Shown: piece by piece, positions 44,150-54,131 of the stretch | How positions within the stretch are numbered: position 1 is the stretch's first letter | Layout of the letters: every line of letters begins with the position of its first letter | Assembly: GCA_018241965.1 (NCBI GenBank) | Contig: JAFECS010000012.1 | Location: 1-64,000 of the forward strand | Source of the DNA: Pseudomonadota bacterium | GTDB lineage: Bacteria; Pseudomonadota; Gammaproteobacteria; Berkiellales; Berkiellaceae | Direction: 5' to 3' | Length of the DNA stretch: 64,000 bases | Made by a program: the position numbers and the translations under genes | Notes under the pieces: generated by a model | The model's database searches: none | What the model saw: the letters and a program-made list of their open reading frames with translations, nothing else | Told to the model about the DNA's origin: nothing

Positions 44150-46237
44150 TTATGCTTGAGCGTAGTCTGCTTTCACATTCCATTTTTGACAAATGCGGCT
44201 CAACGCCGTTTCAGAGAAATCTTTTAAATGTGCTTCCCACTCTGACAGTAGCTCAAAATACGCTTTATCGCGTTTAAAATCAGCCACTTTAAATTGCAGC
44301 TCACCTGTTTGACGTACTCCCAATACTTCACCGGGACCACGCAAGGTGAGATCTTCTTCTGCAATCACAAAGCCATCTTGCGTTTGACGCATGATTTTTA
44401 AGCGCGCTTGTGCCATTTCACTTAAGGGAGATTGGTATAAAAGAATACAAAAACTGGCCTCACTACCCCGACCAACGCGGCCACGCAACTGATGCAATTG
44501 CGCCAAGCCTAAGCGCTCTGGGTTTTCAATGACCATTAATGTGGCATTGGGGACGTTCACCCCCACTTCAATCACGGTAGTAGCCACTAAAACAGAAATT
44601 TCATTGCGATAAAAAGCTTGCATAATACTTTCTTTTTCGCTTGTCTCCATTTTGCCATGGATGAGGCCAACTTTATAAGGAAGTGCCTCTTGCAGCGCAA
44701 TTTGCGTGCTTTGTGCCGCTTGGCACTGTAATGTTTCGGATTCTTCAATTAAAGTGCAAACCCAATAAGCTTGCTGTTTCTTGGCACAAATGGATTTTAA
44801 TTTGTCGATGACTTCTTCTTTGCGTTTTTGACCCACCGTTAAAGTGGTGATAGGTTGACGATTTGGGGGTAAGCTATCGATAATTGAAATGTCCAGATGT
44901 GCATAATGACTCATGGCTAAGGTGCGCGGAATAGGGGTTGCTGTCATGATAAGTTGATGCGGCGTATTAGCATTAATGGCCGCTTGGCCTTTAATATGTA
45001 AGGCTAATCGTTGATGCACACCAAAGCGATGTTGCTCGTCAATAATAACTAACCCAAGCTCCTTAAACTGAACATTATCTTGAAACAAAGCATGCGTTCC
45101 AATCACCACCTGTGTTAAACCGAGCGCGATGTTTTCTAAAATATCTCGTTTTTCTTTTGCTTTAAGCTTTCCGCTTAGCATTTGGCAACGATACCCAAAT
45201 TTTTCAAACCACGCTTTAAAATGGGCAAGATGTTGCTCAGCTAAAATTTCTGTCGGTGCCATGATGGCCACTTGCGTTGAATTATCGAGCGCTGCTAATG
45301 CTGCAATCGCCGCCACAACCGTTTTTCCCGATCCAACATCCCCTTGCACTAATCTGAGCATAGGCGTTTGTTGTTTGAGATCTTCGTGAATTTGCGCACA
45401 GACTTTTTGTTGCGCCATCGTGAGCTCAAATGGCAGTTCCTTAATAAAAGCATGTAAAAGGCTGTCTGAAACTTTCAACGCTTTAGCCGTTTTTGCCTTG
45501 GCAACGCCTTTTAGCTTTTTCAAACTAATATAATGTGAATAAAGCTCTTCACTGATTAATCGAAGATAGGCTGGGTGTTGGCGCGATATTAAAGCCTCAA
45601 TATTTTCATCAGCTTTTGGTTGATGAATCGTCGTCAGCGCTTGTAACCACGGTAACATAGGCAAACATGGCGATAAAGCATCGGCAAAATGATCCTTTTG
45701 GGTAAGGTATTGTTGATACGTTGCCAACAACGACGAGATTGTTCGTCTTAACCAGGCCTGACTTAAGCCGGCAACAACCGGATATACCCCTGTAAGATGC
45801 TGTGGCAATGGTTTATCCTGGGTAATGATTTCGCATTCTGGATGAATTATCACATAGCCATATTGATTCGCTTTTACCTGGCCAAAACATCGCAATGTTG
45901 TGTCTTTAACCCAACTCTTTTGCATATTGGGATGAAAATTAAAAAATAATAAAGAAATAACGCCAGTTTGATCAGTCAGCGTAATGTTGGCCCTTTTTTT
46001 GCGTTTGCCTTCCAATTTAACATTAATAATTTTGCCTTGAATAACAACACTTTGCTCTATCTGAAGTGCTTTGATGGGCGTAAGCTGTGTTCTATTTTCA
46101 TAACGATAGGGGCAATGCAATAACAAATCGCCAATGCAGTGAATATTTAGTTGCGCTAATTTTTCGGCTATTTTACTTCCAACGCCTTTGAGGTTGCTTA
46201 TGGGGGCAAACCAATCAAAACTATTTACCGCGGACAA
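44150..46237 (-). CDS. recG: ATP-dependent DNA helicase RecG
   Basis: Fork-reversal helicase acting on stalled forks and Holliday junctions. N-terminal wedge/OB domain (LKGVGSKIAEKLAQL, VVIQGKIINV), Walker A GDVGSGKTVVA, DEQH box, TATPIPRT, and C-terminal motifs ATTVIEVGVNVPNA and QLRGRVGRG; 695 residues. Its start lies inside the end of spoT (17-base overlap). Last gene of yicC-gmk-rpoZ-spoT-recG; the usual trmH is missing between spoT and recG. Confidence 0.97.
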   Translation of the reverse strand: MSAVNSFDWFAPISNLKGVGSKIAEKLAQLNIHCIGDLLLHCPYRYENRTQLTPIKALQIEQSVVIQGKIINVKLEGKRKKRANITLTDQTGVISLLFFNFHPNMQKSWVKDTTLRCFGQVKANQYGYVIIHPECEIITQDKPLPQHLTGVYPVVAGLSQAWLRRTISSLLATYQQYLTQKDHFADALSPCLPMLPWLQALTTIHQPKADENIEALISRQHPAYLRLISEELYSHYISLKKLKGVAKAKTAKALKVSDSLLHAFIKELPFELTMAQQKVCAQIHEDLKQQTPMLRLVQGDVGSGKTVVAAIAALAALDNSTQVAIMAPTEILAEQHLAHFKAWFEKFGYRCQMLSGKLKAKEKRDILENIALGLTQVVIGTHALFQDNVQFKELGLVIIDEQHRFGVHQRLALHIKGQAAINANTPHQLIMTATPIPRTLAMSHYAHLDISIIDSLPPNRQPITTLTVGQKRKEEVIDKLKSICAKKQQAYWVCTLIEESETLQCQAAQSTQIALQEALPYKVGLIHGKMETSEKESIMQAFYRNEISVLVATTVIEVGVNVPNATLMVIENPERLGLAQLHQLRGRVGRGSEASFCILLYQSPLSEMAQARLKIMRQTQDGFVIAEEDLTLRGPGEVLGVRQTGELQFKVADFKRDKAYFELLSEWEAHLKDFSETALSRICQKWNVKADYAQA

Positions 46238-48335
46238 TACGAGTTACCTCAGATACAGTACGCAAGCGACGCATGGTTCTTGCTAAATGGGAACGATTGT
46301 TTACCCCAACAACAAATTTTACTGTATTGTGCCTACCATCTCGTTCATCGACATGCACATTGATAATATTAGCATTAGAATCTGCAATGGCAGCAGCCAA
46401 GTGGGCCAATACGCCTCTGCCATTAAGCACATCCACAATAATTGGCACTGGGAAATCCCCAACCACGCTTTCTTCCCATTTTACGTTAATACATTGATTG
46501 GAAGTTCTCTTTAATTTGGCTACTTTAGGGCATTTTTCCCGGTGAATAACAATGCCTTGTCCCATGTTTAATTGTCCAACAACAAGATCTCCTGGAATGG
46601 GATAACAACATTTGGCGTAATTAACCACTAATCCTTCGGTGCCTTGAATCATCAAGACGCCTTGCTTTTTGGGCGTTAAATTCTCGGGGGCTTTTTGCTC
46701 TTGATAAGTCATGATGCGCTCTGCCACTAAGGGAGCCATACGTTTACCTAAGCCTACTTCTTCATAAAGCTCATCGAGGGAATGAAGGCTAAAATCCTTA
46801 ACAATGGAGTGCCAATTTTTACTACTAATACTGTCTAGGCTGACATTCACTTGCGCTAAAGCACTTTGAATTAAGCGTTTACCCAAAGCTTGAGATTCTG
46901 AGCACTGTTGACTCTTTAGCCAATGACGGATATTGCTTCTGGCTTTGCCTGTCACAGCAAAAGATAACCAAGCTGGATTGGGATGAGCACCCTTGGCGGT
47001 GATGATCTCTACCGTTTGCGCATTACGCAAACGCGTAGAAAGTGGCGCTAATCGTCTGTCGATTTTACAACCTACACAAGCATTACCTATATCGGTATGC
47101 ACAAGATAAGCAAAATCAACCGGCGTTGCTCCTTGGGGTAAAGAAAGAATGCTCCCTTTTGGCGTAAATACATACACAGCATCTGAAAAAAGATCTATTT
47201 TAACATTTTCAATAAACTCAAGAGAATTGCCCGTATTTTTTTGGATTTCCAGCAATCCTTTTAACCATTCACGTGTGTGAATATGAGCCGTTTCTGTTTC
47301 AGCAGTTTTATACACCCAATGTGAAGCCACGCCATTTTCAGCCAACTCTTCCATTTCTTCGGTGCGAATTTGCACTTCAATAGGCACACCATGAGGCCCA
47401 ATTAAGGTGGTATGTAAAGATTGATAGCCGTTCGTTTTAGGAATTGCGATATAATCTTTAAAACGTCTGGCAATAGGCCTGTAAGTATTATGAACCACGC
47501 CCAATGCCAAATAACAATCTTCGGATTTTTTAACAATGATACGAAATGCATAAACATCCATAACTTCCGACAAAGAAAGGCGTTTTTTATGCATTTTATT
47601 ATATAAACTATATAGGTGCTTTTCTCTGCCCCATACTGAGCATTCTTTGATGCCTTTATCATGAAGGCGTTTGCGGATCTCTTTTTCAATCGTTCTAATT
47701 AATGCTTTACGATTTCCCCTGGCGCGACGCACTGATTCTTTTAGTACACGATATCGAAGCGGATACAGCGCGGCAAAGCCTAAATCTTCGAACTCCACCC
47801 GCATGTGGTTCATCCCTAACCGATAGGCAATGGGCGCGTAAATTTCTAACGTTTCAAGGGCTATGCGCCTTCTTTTTTCGGTAGGCATTGCTCCCAAGGT
47901 GCGCATATTGTGTAATCTATCGGCAAGTTTAATTAAGATAACGCGAATATCTTGCGCCATGGCAAGCATCATCTTACGAAAATTTTCAGCTTGCGCTTGC
48001 TCTTTGCTTTCGAAAGTAATTTGTTTTAATTTACTCACCCCATCCACTAATTCAGCCACTTTTTCGCCAAATCGCTTAGCAATCATGCTTTTATCAATGG
48101 ACGTATCTTCGATAACATCATGAAGCATAGCAGCCATGATGCATTGGTGATCCATGTGCATGCCTGCCAAAATTCTGGCAACTTCAACAGGATGCGAAAT
48201 GTAAGGTTCGCCAGTATAACGTTTTTGACCTTCATGGGCTTTTGCTGCCGTCATGTAGGCTTGCGTTATGGCTTCAACTTGCTCTTGCGTTAAATATAAA
48301 GCCAGTTGATCTCGCAAATCAGTAAAATCAAACAC
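46221..48335 (-). CDS. spoT: Bifunctional (p)ppGpp synthetase/hydrolase SpoT
   Basis: Sets the level of the stringent alarmone. HD hydrolase domain with HPVEVARIL and LHDVIEDT (about residues 45-150), synthetase domain with YQSLHTTLIGPHG (about 240-360), TGS domain (IDLFSDAVYVFTPKG, GATPVDFAYLVHTDIG), and a C-terminal ACT domain. Both catalytic halves look intact; 704 residues. In intracellular Legionellales SpoT couples starvation and fatty-acid signals to phase switching; that is family knowledge. Confidence 0.96.
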   Translation of the reverse strand: MFDFTDLRDQLALYLTQEQVEAITQAYMTAAKAHEGQKRYTGEPYISHPVEVARILAGMHMDHQCIMAAMLHDVIEDTSIDKSMIAKRFGEKVAELVDGVSKLKQITFESKEQAQAENFRKMMLAMAQDIRVILIKLADRLHNMRTLGAMPTEKRRRIALETLEIYAPIAYRLGMNHMRVEFEDLGFAALYPLRYRVLKESVRRARGNRKALIRTIEKEIRKRLHDKGIKECSVWGREKHLYSLYNKMHKKRLSLSEVMDVYAFRIIVKKSEDCYLALGVVHNTYRPIARRFKDYIAIPKTNGYQSLHTTLIGPHGVPIEVQIRTEEMEELAENGVASHWVYKTAETETAHIHTREWLKGLLEIQKNTGNSLEFIENVKIDLFSDAVYVFTPKGSILSLPQGATPVDFAYLVHTDIGNACVGCKIDRRLAPLSTRLRNAQTVEIITAKGAHPNPAWLSFAVTGKARSNIRHWLKSQQCSESQALGKRLIQSALAQVNVSLDSISSKNWHSIVKDFSLHSLDELYEEVGLGKRMAPLVAERIMTYQEQKAPENLTPKKQGVLMIQGTEGLVVNYAKCCYPIPGDLVVGQLNMGQGIVIHREKCPKVAKLKRTSNQCINVKWEESVVGDFPVPIIVDVLNGRGVLAHLAAAIADSNANIINVHVDERDGRHNTVKFVVGVNNRSHLARTMRRLRTVSEVTRIVRGK

Positions 48336-48355
48336 TGGCTACCCCTAAGAAGTTT

Positions 48356-48565
48356 TTAACTATCAGCTTCAGTTAAAATAGTGCGTGTCACATATCCACC
48401 AGCTATTTCACGTAAAGCAACTACCGTTGATTTATCATTTTGCCAAGGAACCATAGGCTCTTGACCCGTCATGGCTAATTGTCTGGCACGCTTGGTGGCA
48501 ACCAATACTAACTCAAAGCGATTTTCAACATGATCTAAACAATCTTCTACCGTGATACGAGCCAT
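48356..48565 (-). CDS. rpoZ: RNA polymerase omega subunit
   Basis: 69 residues beginning [28 protein letters not shown], the conserved omega helix that folds over the beta-prime C-terminus. Located between gmk and spoT in the standard order, 20 bases before spoT. Confidence 0.96.
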   Translation of the reverse strand: MARITVEDCLDHVENRFELVLVATKRARQLAMTGQEPMVPWQNDKSTVVALREIAGGYVTRTILTEADS

Positions 48566-48641
48566 TTGTCTTTCTCCTATGGTTTCTATAAGTAATATGT
48601 TAACTCACTTCGTACAATTACACCAGTGTGTTTTCACGAAT

Positions 48642-49250
48642 TCAATTAAAGGTTTCAAGTAAATCTTTATACCGTATTTTTTGTCTTGCTGTGCGCAATC
48701 TTTGTGCTTTAAAAATGTTCACTAAATCTTCTAAAGCAAGTTCAAAATTATCATTCACCACAAGATAATCATATTCATGACAATGAGAAATCTCTGCACT
48801 TGCTTTACTCATGCGCGATGCTATTACCTCATCACTATCTTGCTTACGTGCCATGAGACGTTCTAGTAATGCTTCTTTAGACGGCGGCACAATAAAAATG
48901 CTCACACATTCCATTTGAGCCTTAACATGGTTTGCCCCTTGCCAATCAATTTCTAGAATGACATCCCTTCCTGCTTCTAATTCTTTAAGCACCCATTCTT
49001 TTGATGTGCCATAAAAGTTGTTAAAAACATTAGCAGATTCTAAAAAATAATCGTTTTGCTGATATTTTTTAAATTGCGCTTCGGATACAAAAAAATAATT
49101 TACCCCATCCACTTCACCCATTCTGGGCGCACGTGTTGTATGCGAGACAGAAACTTTAACATGCGATAATTTTTCTAATAATGCAGCAACCAAAGACGTT
49201 TTTCCGCCACCTGATGGCGCAGAAATAATAAATAATGTCCCCAGCATCAT
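48642..49250 (-). CDS. gmk: Guanylate kinase
   Basis: Phosphorylates GMP to GDP. P-loop SAPSGGGKTSL, GMP-binding SHTTRAPRMGEVDGVNY and DVILEIDWQGA are present; 202 residues. Start ATG 49250 has GGAG in the end of yicC, so translation is coupled. With spoT downstream the operon links GTP supply to alarmone turnover. Confidence 0.96.
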   Translation of the reverse strand: MMLGTLFIISAPSGGGKTSLVAALLEKLSHVKVSVSHTTRAPRMGEVDGVNYFFVSEAQFKKYQQNDYFLESANVFNNFYGTSKEWVLKELEAGRDVILEIDWQGANHVKAQMECVSIFIVPPSKEALLERLMARKQDSDEVIASRMSKASAEISHCHEYDYLVVNDNFELALEDLVNIFKAQRLRTARQKIRYKDLLETFN

Positions 49251-49253
49251 GAT

Positions 49254-50120
49254 TTACTCCACATTTTGGATCTGCTCACGCATCTGCTCAATGAGTACTT
49301 TCAGCTCAATAGCTGCACTGGTAATACCACCGTCTTGAGATTTAGCTGCTAATGTATTCGCTTCACGATTCATTTCTTGCATTAAAAAATCAAGTCGTCG
49401 ACCCATGGCACCTTTTTCATTTAAGGCACGTGCCACCTCTTGCGTATGAGTAGATAAACGCCCGATTTCTTCTTCTACATCAATACGCTGAGCAAATAAC
49501 AAGAGTTCTTGTTCTAAACGTTGTGGGTCTAATGAGGCTTGAACATCGGCTAATTTTTGCATTAACTTTTGCTTTTGTGCTTGTAAGCATAGGGGCAGAC
49601 GTTCTTTCACCAGCGCAACATGGGATAACACCTGATTTAATTTATCTTTAATAAAGTGCGCTAGCTGTTGACCTTCACGTTTTCTGGTTTGGACTAAATC
49701 CGAAAAGGCTTCTTCTAGTAGGTTTGTTAAAGGACCTTTTAACGCAGAAAGATCGCGCGTTTGAGAGGTGAGCACTTCGGGAAAGCGTAAAATTTCCATT
49801 GATTTAACAGTAGGCGTTACCCCAGGATGTTCTGCGACTGCATGACAACTAGACACAAGTTGCTTAACTAAATCCATGTTTATTTGTAATTTCGGTGCTG
49901 TTTCATGACTTGGAAAAAAGCTTAGATAGCACTCAACTTTGCCACGAGAGACATAATTCCCCGCAAGGGAACGCCATTCATTTTCCCACTCACGAAAACC
50001 TTCTGGCATTTTAAACGTTAAGTCCAAATACCGATGATTAACCGACCGCAACTCCCATGTTGCTTGCCCCCACGGTTGAGAAAGGGCTCGTCTACCATAG
50101 GCGGTCATACTAGCAATCAT
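49254..50120 (-). CDS. yicC: YicC family protein (putative endoribonuclease)
   Basis: 288 residues with the typical MTAYGRRALSQPWGQATWELRSVNHRYLD start and C-terminal GRRLDFLMQEMNREANTLAAKS / IELKVLIEQMREQIQNVE end. Members act as endoribonucleases on small RNAs or mRNA in E. coli. It is first in the gmk operon and divergent from rph, a widely conserved arrangement. Confidence 0.94.
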   Translation of the reverse strand: MIASMTAYGRRALSQPWGQATWELRSVNHRYLDLTFKMPEGFREWENEWRSLAGNYVSRGKVECYLSFFPSHETAPKLQINMDLVKQLVSSCHAVAEHPGVTPTVKSMEILRFPEVLTSQTRDLSALKGPLTNLLEEAFSDLVQTRKREGQQLAHFIKDKLNQVLSHVALVKERLPLCLQAQKQKLMQKLADVQASLDPQRLEQELLLFAQRIDVEEEIGRLSTHTQEVARALNEKGAMGRRLDFLMQEMNREANTLAAKSQDGGITSAAIELKVLIEQMREQIQNVE

Positions 50121-50265
50121 TCAAAGCGACTCCTTTCTTTAGATGGATTTCGGTAAAATAAGTTATAAAACATACACATCAGTGCTAATTACTTCGCTAA
50201 TGCAGACATTACAGAATATAATAGCTGCTCTTTTTTTTCCTTAGAAATATTTAGAAGGTGCATAA

Positions 50266-50982
50266 ATGCGTCCCTCAGCCAGAAAGAGCGATGAACTCAG
50301 AGAAATCAAATTGACGCGCAATTATATCAAACACCCAGAGGGATCTGTGCTGGTAGAATATGGGGATACCAAGGTGATTTGTAATGCCTCTGTGGTGCAA
50401 GGCGTACCCCGCTTTTTAAAAGGCACCGGCAAAGGCTGGGTAACTGCTGAATACAGCATGCTACCCCGCTCTACCACCGAAAGGATGATGCGCGATATTG
50501 TAAAGGGCTCCCCTTCCAGTCGCTCTCAAGAAATTCAACGTTTTATTGGTCGTGCTTTACGCTCCTGCGTACATTTGGATGCCCTTGGCGAAAATACCAT
50601 TACTATCGATTGTGATGTCATCCAAGCCGATGGTGGCACTCGCACTGCCAGTGTTACGGGAAGCTGCGTGGCCTTGGTTGAAGCTTTCAGATGGATGGAA
50701 AAAAGAAAGCTCGTTAAAAAATTCCCTCTCCGACATCTGGTCGCTGCTGTATCTGTGGGCATTTATAACCAAGAAGCTGTTTTAGATTTAGATTACGCCG
50801 AAGACGCCAATGCTGAAACTGATATGAATGTGGTCATGACCCAACAAGGCGAGTTTATTGAAGTACAAGGCACCGCTGAAGGCAAAGCCTTTCATTTAAA
50901 TGAATTAAACAGCATGTTGGCACTTGCTCAAAAAGGCATTCAGGAATTAATTACCAAGCAAAAGCGACTTTTAGACTTATAA
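50266..50982 (+). CDS. rph: Ribonuclease PH
   Basis: Phosphorolytic 3'-5' exoribonuclease trimming tRNA precursors. [20 protein letters not shown] start, [16 protein letters not shown] and [15 protein letters not shown] phosphate-site motifs and [18 protein letters not shown] are intact; 238 residues, full-length. Convergent with the small membrane protein next door, with no base between the stops. Confidence 0.97.
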   Translation: MRPSARKSDELREIKLTRNYIKHPEGSVLVEYGDTKVICNASVVQGVPRFLKGTGKGWVTAEYSMLPRSTTERMMRDIVKGSPSSRSQEIQRFIGRALRSCVHLDALGENTITIDCDVIQADGGTRTASVTGSCVALVEAFRWMEKRKLVKKFPLRHLVAAVSVGIYNQEAVLDLDYAEDANAETDMNVVMTQQGEFIEVQGTAEGKAFHLNELNSMLALAQKGIQELITKQKRLLDL

Positions 50983-51192
50983 TTATTCCAACTTCTTGCG
51001 AATGCTTGCATCGACTTGTGCTTCAAGTGCTTCTTGCTCAGGACTTCTTTGCCAATTTTTGGTGATTGCTTTGCAGGAAAATAACAAAAGGGGTGGCACT
51101 AAACTGGCTACGGCTATTAAACAACCTGTTGCTGCCACCACTGCTTTCTCACTAGGCTCTGCAACAAGTAACTTTCCTAAAAGATCAAGCAT
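50983..51192 (-). CDS. Small single-span membrane protein, unknown
   Basis: 69 residues with one hydrophobic helix (about residues 18-40, VVAATGCLIAVASLVPPLLLF) and a charged C-terminal helix (SPEQEALEAQVDASIRKKLE). AGGTGG precedes ATG 51192. Not recognised. It sits between xth and the rph stop on the xth strand. Confidence 0.6.
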   Translation of the reverse strand: MLDLLGKLLVAEPSEKAVVAATGCLIAVASLVPPLLLFSCKAITKNWQRSPEQEALEAQVDASIRKKLE

Positions 51193-51206
51193 ACTACCAC
51201 CTGCAT

Positions 51207-51974
51207 CTAGATATCATAATCAATAATTAAAGGCGCATGATCGGAAAATTTTTCATCTTTATAAATAGCCACTTTTTTAATGGCTTTTTTAAGATCCGGC
51301 GTTACCACTTGGTAATCGATTCTCCACCCTACATTGTTTGCCCATGCTTGTCCGCGGTGTGACCACCAAGTATATTGCTCAGGCTCTTGGTTTAGTACTC
51401 TAAAGGCATCTACAAAGCCCTTTTTATCAAACACAGTATCTAACCAGGCTCTTTCTTCAGGCAAAAACCCTGAATTTTTTTGATTGGTTTTCCAATTTTT
51501 TAAATCAATATTTTTGTGAGCAATATTCCAATCACCACATAAAATGGTGGGACGTTTGGAATGCAAAACTTTTTCCATGAGCACTAAATACTTATCTAAA
51601 AAGTGATATTTAAGTTTTTGGCGCTCCTCACCACTGGTGCCTGAGGGAAAATAAATGGAGGCAACAACCAGGGGGCCAAATTCCACATGAATATATCGAC
51701 CTTCATCATCGGCCAACGCAAAACCTAATTTCTCTACCACTTTAGTAGGTTCTTTTTTAGTGAATATGCCTACGCCACTGTAACCACTTTTTTGGGCATG
51801 ACAATAATAACTATGGTAGCCTGGCAATTGAAAGTCTGTGCTTTCCAAGACTTTGTCTGAAGCGCGCACTTCTTGCAAGCAAATCACATCGGCATTTTGT
51901 TTAGCCAACCACGCAAAGGCACCTTTGCTGGCCGCTGATCGAATTCCATTTACATTAAAGCTAATAATTCGCAT
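51207..51974 (-). CDS. xth: Exodeoxyribonuclease III (AP endonuclease)
   Basis: Base-excision repair enzyme of the EEP superfamily. Motifs: FNVNGIRSA, CLQEVRASD, GDWNIAHKNIDL and the catalytic SDHAPLIIDYD end; 255 residues. Divergent from pyrE with a 69-base gap to its ATG. Confidence 0.96.
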   Translation of the reverse strand: MRIISFNVNGIRSAASKGAFAWLAKQNADVICLQEVRASDKVLESTDFQLPGYHSYYCHAQKSGYSGVGIFTKKEPTKVVEKLGFALADDEGRYIHVEFGPLVVASIYFPSGTSGEERQKLKYHFLDKYLVLMEKVLHSKRPTILCGDWNIAHKNIDLKNWKTNQKNSGFLPEERAWLDTVFDKKGFVDAFRVLNQEPEQYTWWSHRGQAWANNVGWRIDYQVVTPDLKKAIKKVAIYKDEKFSDHAPLIIDYDI

Positions 51975-52043
51975 AATTCTCCCGTCTTTTTGCCCGTATA
52001 TGTTACAATCTTTGGCATTATTTCACCAGATGAGCAATGCCCC

Positions 52044-52688
52044 ATGGAACAATATCAAAAATCATTTATTGAACTTGCCTTGAAACATCAAGCCTTACGC
52101 TTTGGTGAATTTACCTTGAAATCAGGTAGGATCAGCCCTTATTTTTTCAATGTCGGGCAACTTAATTCAGGTCAGATCTTAAAGGCCATAGGTGAATCTT
52201 ATGCTGGTGCAATAAAACAAGCTGCATTTAGCTTCGATGTGCTTTTTGGCCCCGCTTATAAAGGGATCCCACTTGCTTGCGCAACGGCTATCGCGTTAAG
52301 CGCGCAATATAACCAAGATGTGCCTTATTGCTTTGATAGAAAAGAAGCCAAAGATCATGGCGAAGGCGGAATGATTATTGGTGCCCCCTTAAAAGGTCGT
52401 GTATTAATCATCGACGATGTTATCACTGCCGGTACAGCAATTCGGGGATCTTTTGAACTCTTTAAGCAACATGATGCCAAAGCTTGCGGCATCGTTGTAG
52501 CCCTAGATAGACAAGAAAGAGGACAAGGACAGCTTTCTGCGATAGAGGAAATTCAGCAAATCTACCATACCCCTGTCAAAGCGATCATTACTTTTAGTGA
52601 CATTATGGAATATGTTGAAAAAGAACCCGAATTTAAAGCCTTTATTAAGCCAATGGCAGATTATCGCGCGCAATACGGATGTAAATAG
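52044..52688 (+). CDS. pyrE: Orotate phosphoribosyltransferase
   Basis: Pyrimidine synthesis enzyme forming OMP from orotate and PRPP. The start is set at ATG 52044 (MEQYQKSFIELALKHQALRF), matching the E. coli N-terminus; an upstream frame from TTG 51990 is not conserved. The PRPP-binding VLIIDDVITAGTAIR and FGPAYKGIPLA motifs are present; 214 residues. Confidence 0.96.
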   Translation: MEQYQKSFIELALKHQALRFGEFTLKSGRISPYFFNVGQLNSGQILKAIGESYAGAIKQAAFSFDVLFGPAYKGIPLACATAIALSAQYNQDVPYCFDRKEAKDHGEGGMIIGAPLKGRVLIIDDVITAGTAIRGSFELFKQHDAKACGIVVALDRQERGQGQLSAIEEIQQIYHTPVKAIITFSDIMEYVEKEPEFKAFIKPMADYRAQYGCK

Positions 52689-52726
52689 CCTATACATAAA
52701 ATAAGACTTTATATGGGCGAATGGTT

Positions 52727-53446
52727 ATGCGGAAAAACTGGATAAAAATATCGTTATGTTCAAGCCTTTTGGGACTTCTCCCTGTAGTGGGTTTTGCCGC
52801 AACAGAGACTCATTATTATTATCGCTACAAAGATACCGATGGGCATCAAGTGATTACCAGCACTTTGCCTTCGGATGTGGCTGATCAAGGTTATGACATT
52901 ATTAGCCCTCGTGGGAACGTTATTAAAACCGTTCAACCAGCAAAAACTAAAGAAGAGATCGCACAGGATGAAAAGGCATTAGAAGAGAAAAGAAAAGCTG
53001 ATCTAAAAGAGATTGAGAATAAAAAACAAGCTGAAATTCAGGCCAAAAAGGACGACATTCTGCTCAAATCCTTCTCTAATGAAGACGATATTATACGTTC
53101 CAGAGATGAAAAAATTGCCTCTATTGAAGTACTTGAGCAAATTATGCGTGAGAATATCACACGCTTAAATAAGCAACTTAAAGAAGCCAATGAATCTAAA
53201 GCAACCTTTGTCCAAGCAGGACAAAAAATTCCCGACTCTTTAGAAAAAACAATAAGCGAGACGCAAAGGCAAATCAAAGACAATGAAGCCTTTATTCAGC
53301 GTAAAACGATTGAGAAAGAAAACATCCATACAAAATATCAAGGGTTGATTGATAGATTTCATCAATTAAATAAGCATGAAAATCAACCGAGCGCTACTCC
53401 GACTCCAACGCCAACTTCTACTTCTGCTCCTAGCAAAGCGCCTTAA
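52727..53446 (+). CDS. DUF4124-type periplasmic coiled-coil protein
   Basis: Signal peptide (ISLCSSLLGLLPVVGFAA), then a DUF4124-like segment (YYRYKDTDGHQVITSTLP), a long coiled coil (about residues 75-215, EEIAQDEKALEEKRKADLKE...) and a Thr/Pro/Ser tail (ATPTPTPTSTSAPSKAP). Start ATG 52727 has GGGCGA at good spacing; ATG 52721 is too close to it. Function unknown. Its stop overlaps the convergent deoC stop inside a hairpin. Confidence 0.78.
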   Translation: MRKNWIKISLCSSLLGLLPVVGFAATETHYYYRYKDTDGHQVITSTLPSDVADQGYDIISPRGNVIKTVQPAKTKEEIAQDEKALEEKRKADLKEIENKKQAEIQAKKDDILLKSFSNEDDIIRSRDEKIASIEVLEQIMRENITRLNKQLKEANESKATFVQAGQKIPDSLEKTISETQRQIKDNEAFIQRKTIEKENIHTKYQGLIDRFHQLNKHENQPSATPTPTPTSTSAPSKAP

Positions 53447-54131
53447 ATAAGGCGCTTGCGCCAATACGGAAGTGTTCTTTTGTGAGCCAAGCCTCTCCCA
53501 GCAGTTCTTTTACTTGATCAATATACGATTGCGCTTGCGCTACCGTTCTCACGCCACCTGAGACTTTGAGGCCAACTTGCCTACCAGATTGCCTGTGATA
53601 GTCTTTGATAGCCCCAATGATGCTCTTTGTTGCATCTAAAGTTGCACCCATCGCAACTTTTCCTGTTGACGTTTTAATAAAATCAGCGCCTTGCTCACAA
53701 CAAATAATGCTCAAAGCATAAATGTCTTGCGCTTGTTTAATTTCGCCTGTTTCTAAAATCACTTTGAGTGTTTGGGTAGGTAACGCCTTACGACAAAACC
53801 CAACAAATTGCGCAATCTGAGTAAAATCCTTACGCTGTAAAAAATCTTTATAGGGGATCACCACATCGATTTCATCTGCGCCTAATTGTTTTGCAAGATT
53901 AAGCTCTTCTATTACTTGCTCTTTAGTTTTGTTTGCTTGAGGAAAATTAACAGGAACCCCAAAAGCAATGGAATAATTTGCCAACAGGCTTTTGACAAAA
54001 GCCAAATCTCGCAAATAAACAAAAATGGCAGCAGGAGCCATCGGTGCTTTTTGAATAGCCTGACAAAGGCTTTCTAACGCCGCGTTATCTGTTTTGTCTT
54101 CAAGGTAAGTAACATCAAGCATGCTTAACAT
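53430..54131 (-). CDS. deoC: Deoxyribose-phosphate aldolase
   Basis: Class I aldolase cleaving deoxyribose-5-phosphate to acetaldehyde and glyceraldehyde-3-phosphate in deoxynucleoside catabolism. The Schiff-base lysine lies in FIKTSTGKVAMGAT and the second active lysine in GLKVSGGVRT; DEIDVVIPYKDFL is also typical. 233 residues. The start overlaps the algC-type stop by one base. Confidence 0.93.
   Translation of the reverse strand: MLSMLDVTYLEDKTDNAALESLCQAIQKAPMAPAAIFVYLRDLAFVKSLLANYSIAFGVPVNFPQANKTKEQVIEELNLAKQLGADEIDVVIPYKDFLQRKDFTQIAQFVGFCRKALPTQTLKVILETGEIKQAQDIYALSIICCEQGADFIKTSTGKVAMGATLDATKSIIGAIKDYHRQSGRQVGLKVSGGVRTVAQAQSYIDQVKELLGEAWLTKEHFRIGASALFKALC
53436..53457. terminator. Hairpin spanning the two convergent stop codons
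   Basis: AAGCGCCTTA (53436-53445) and TAAGGCGCTT (53448-53457) are perfect complements with a two-base spacer. The TAA of the DUF4124 gene is inside it and the deoC stop is just beside it. Bidirectional terminator is likely although T-runs are weak. Confidence 0.55.
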
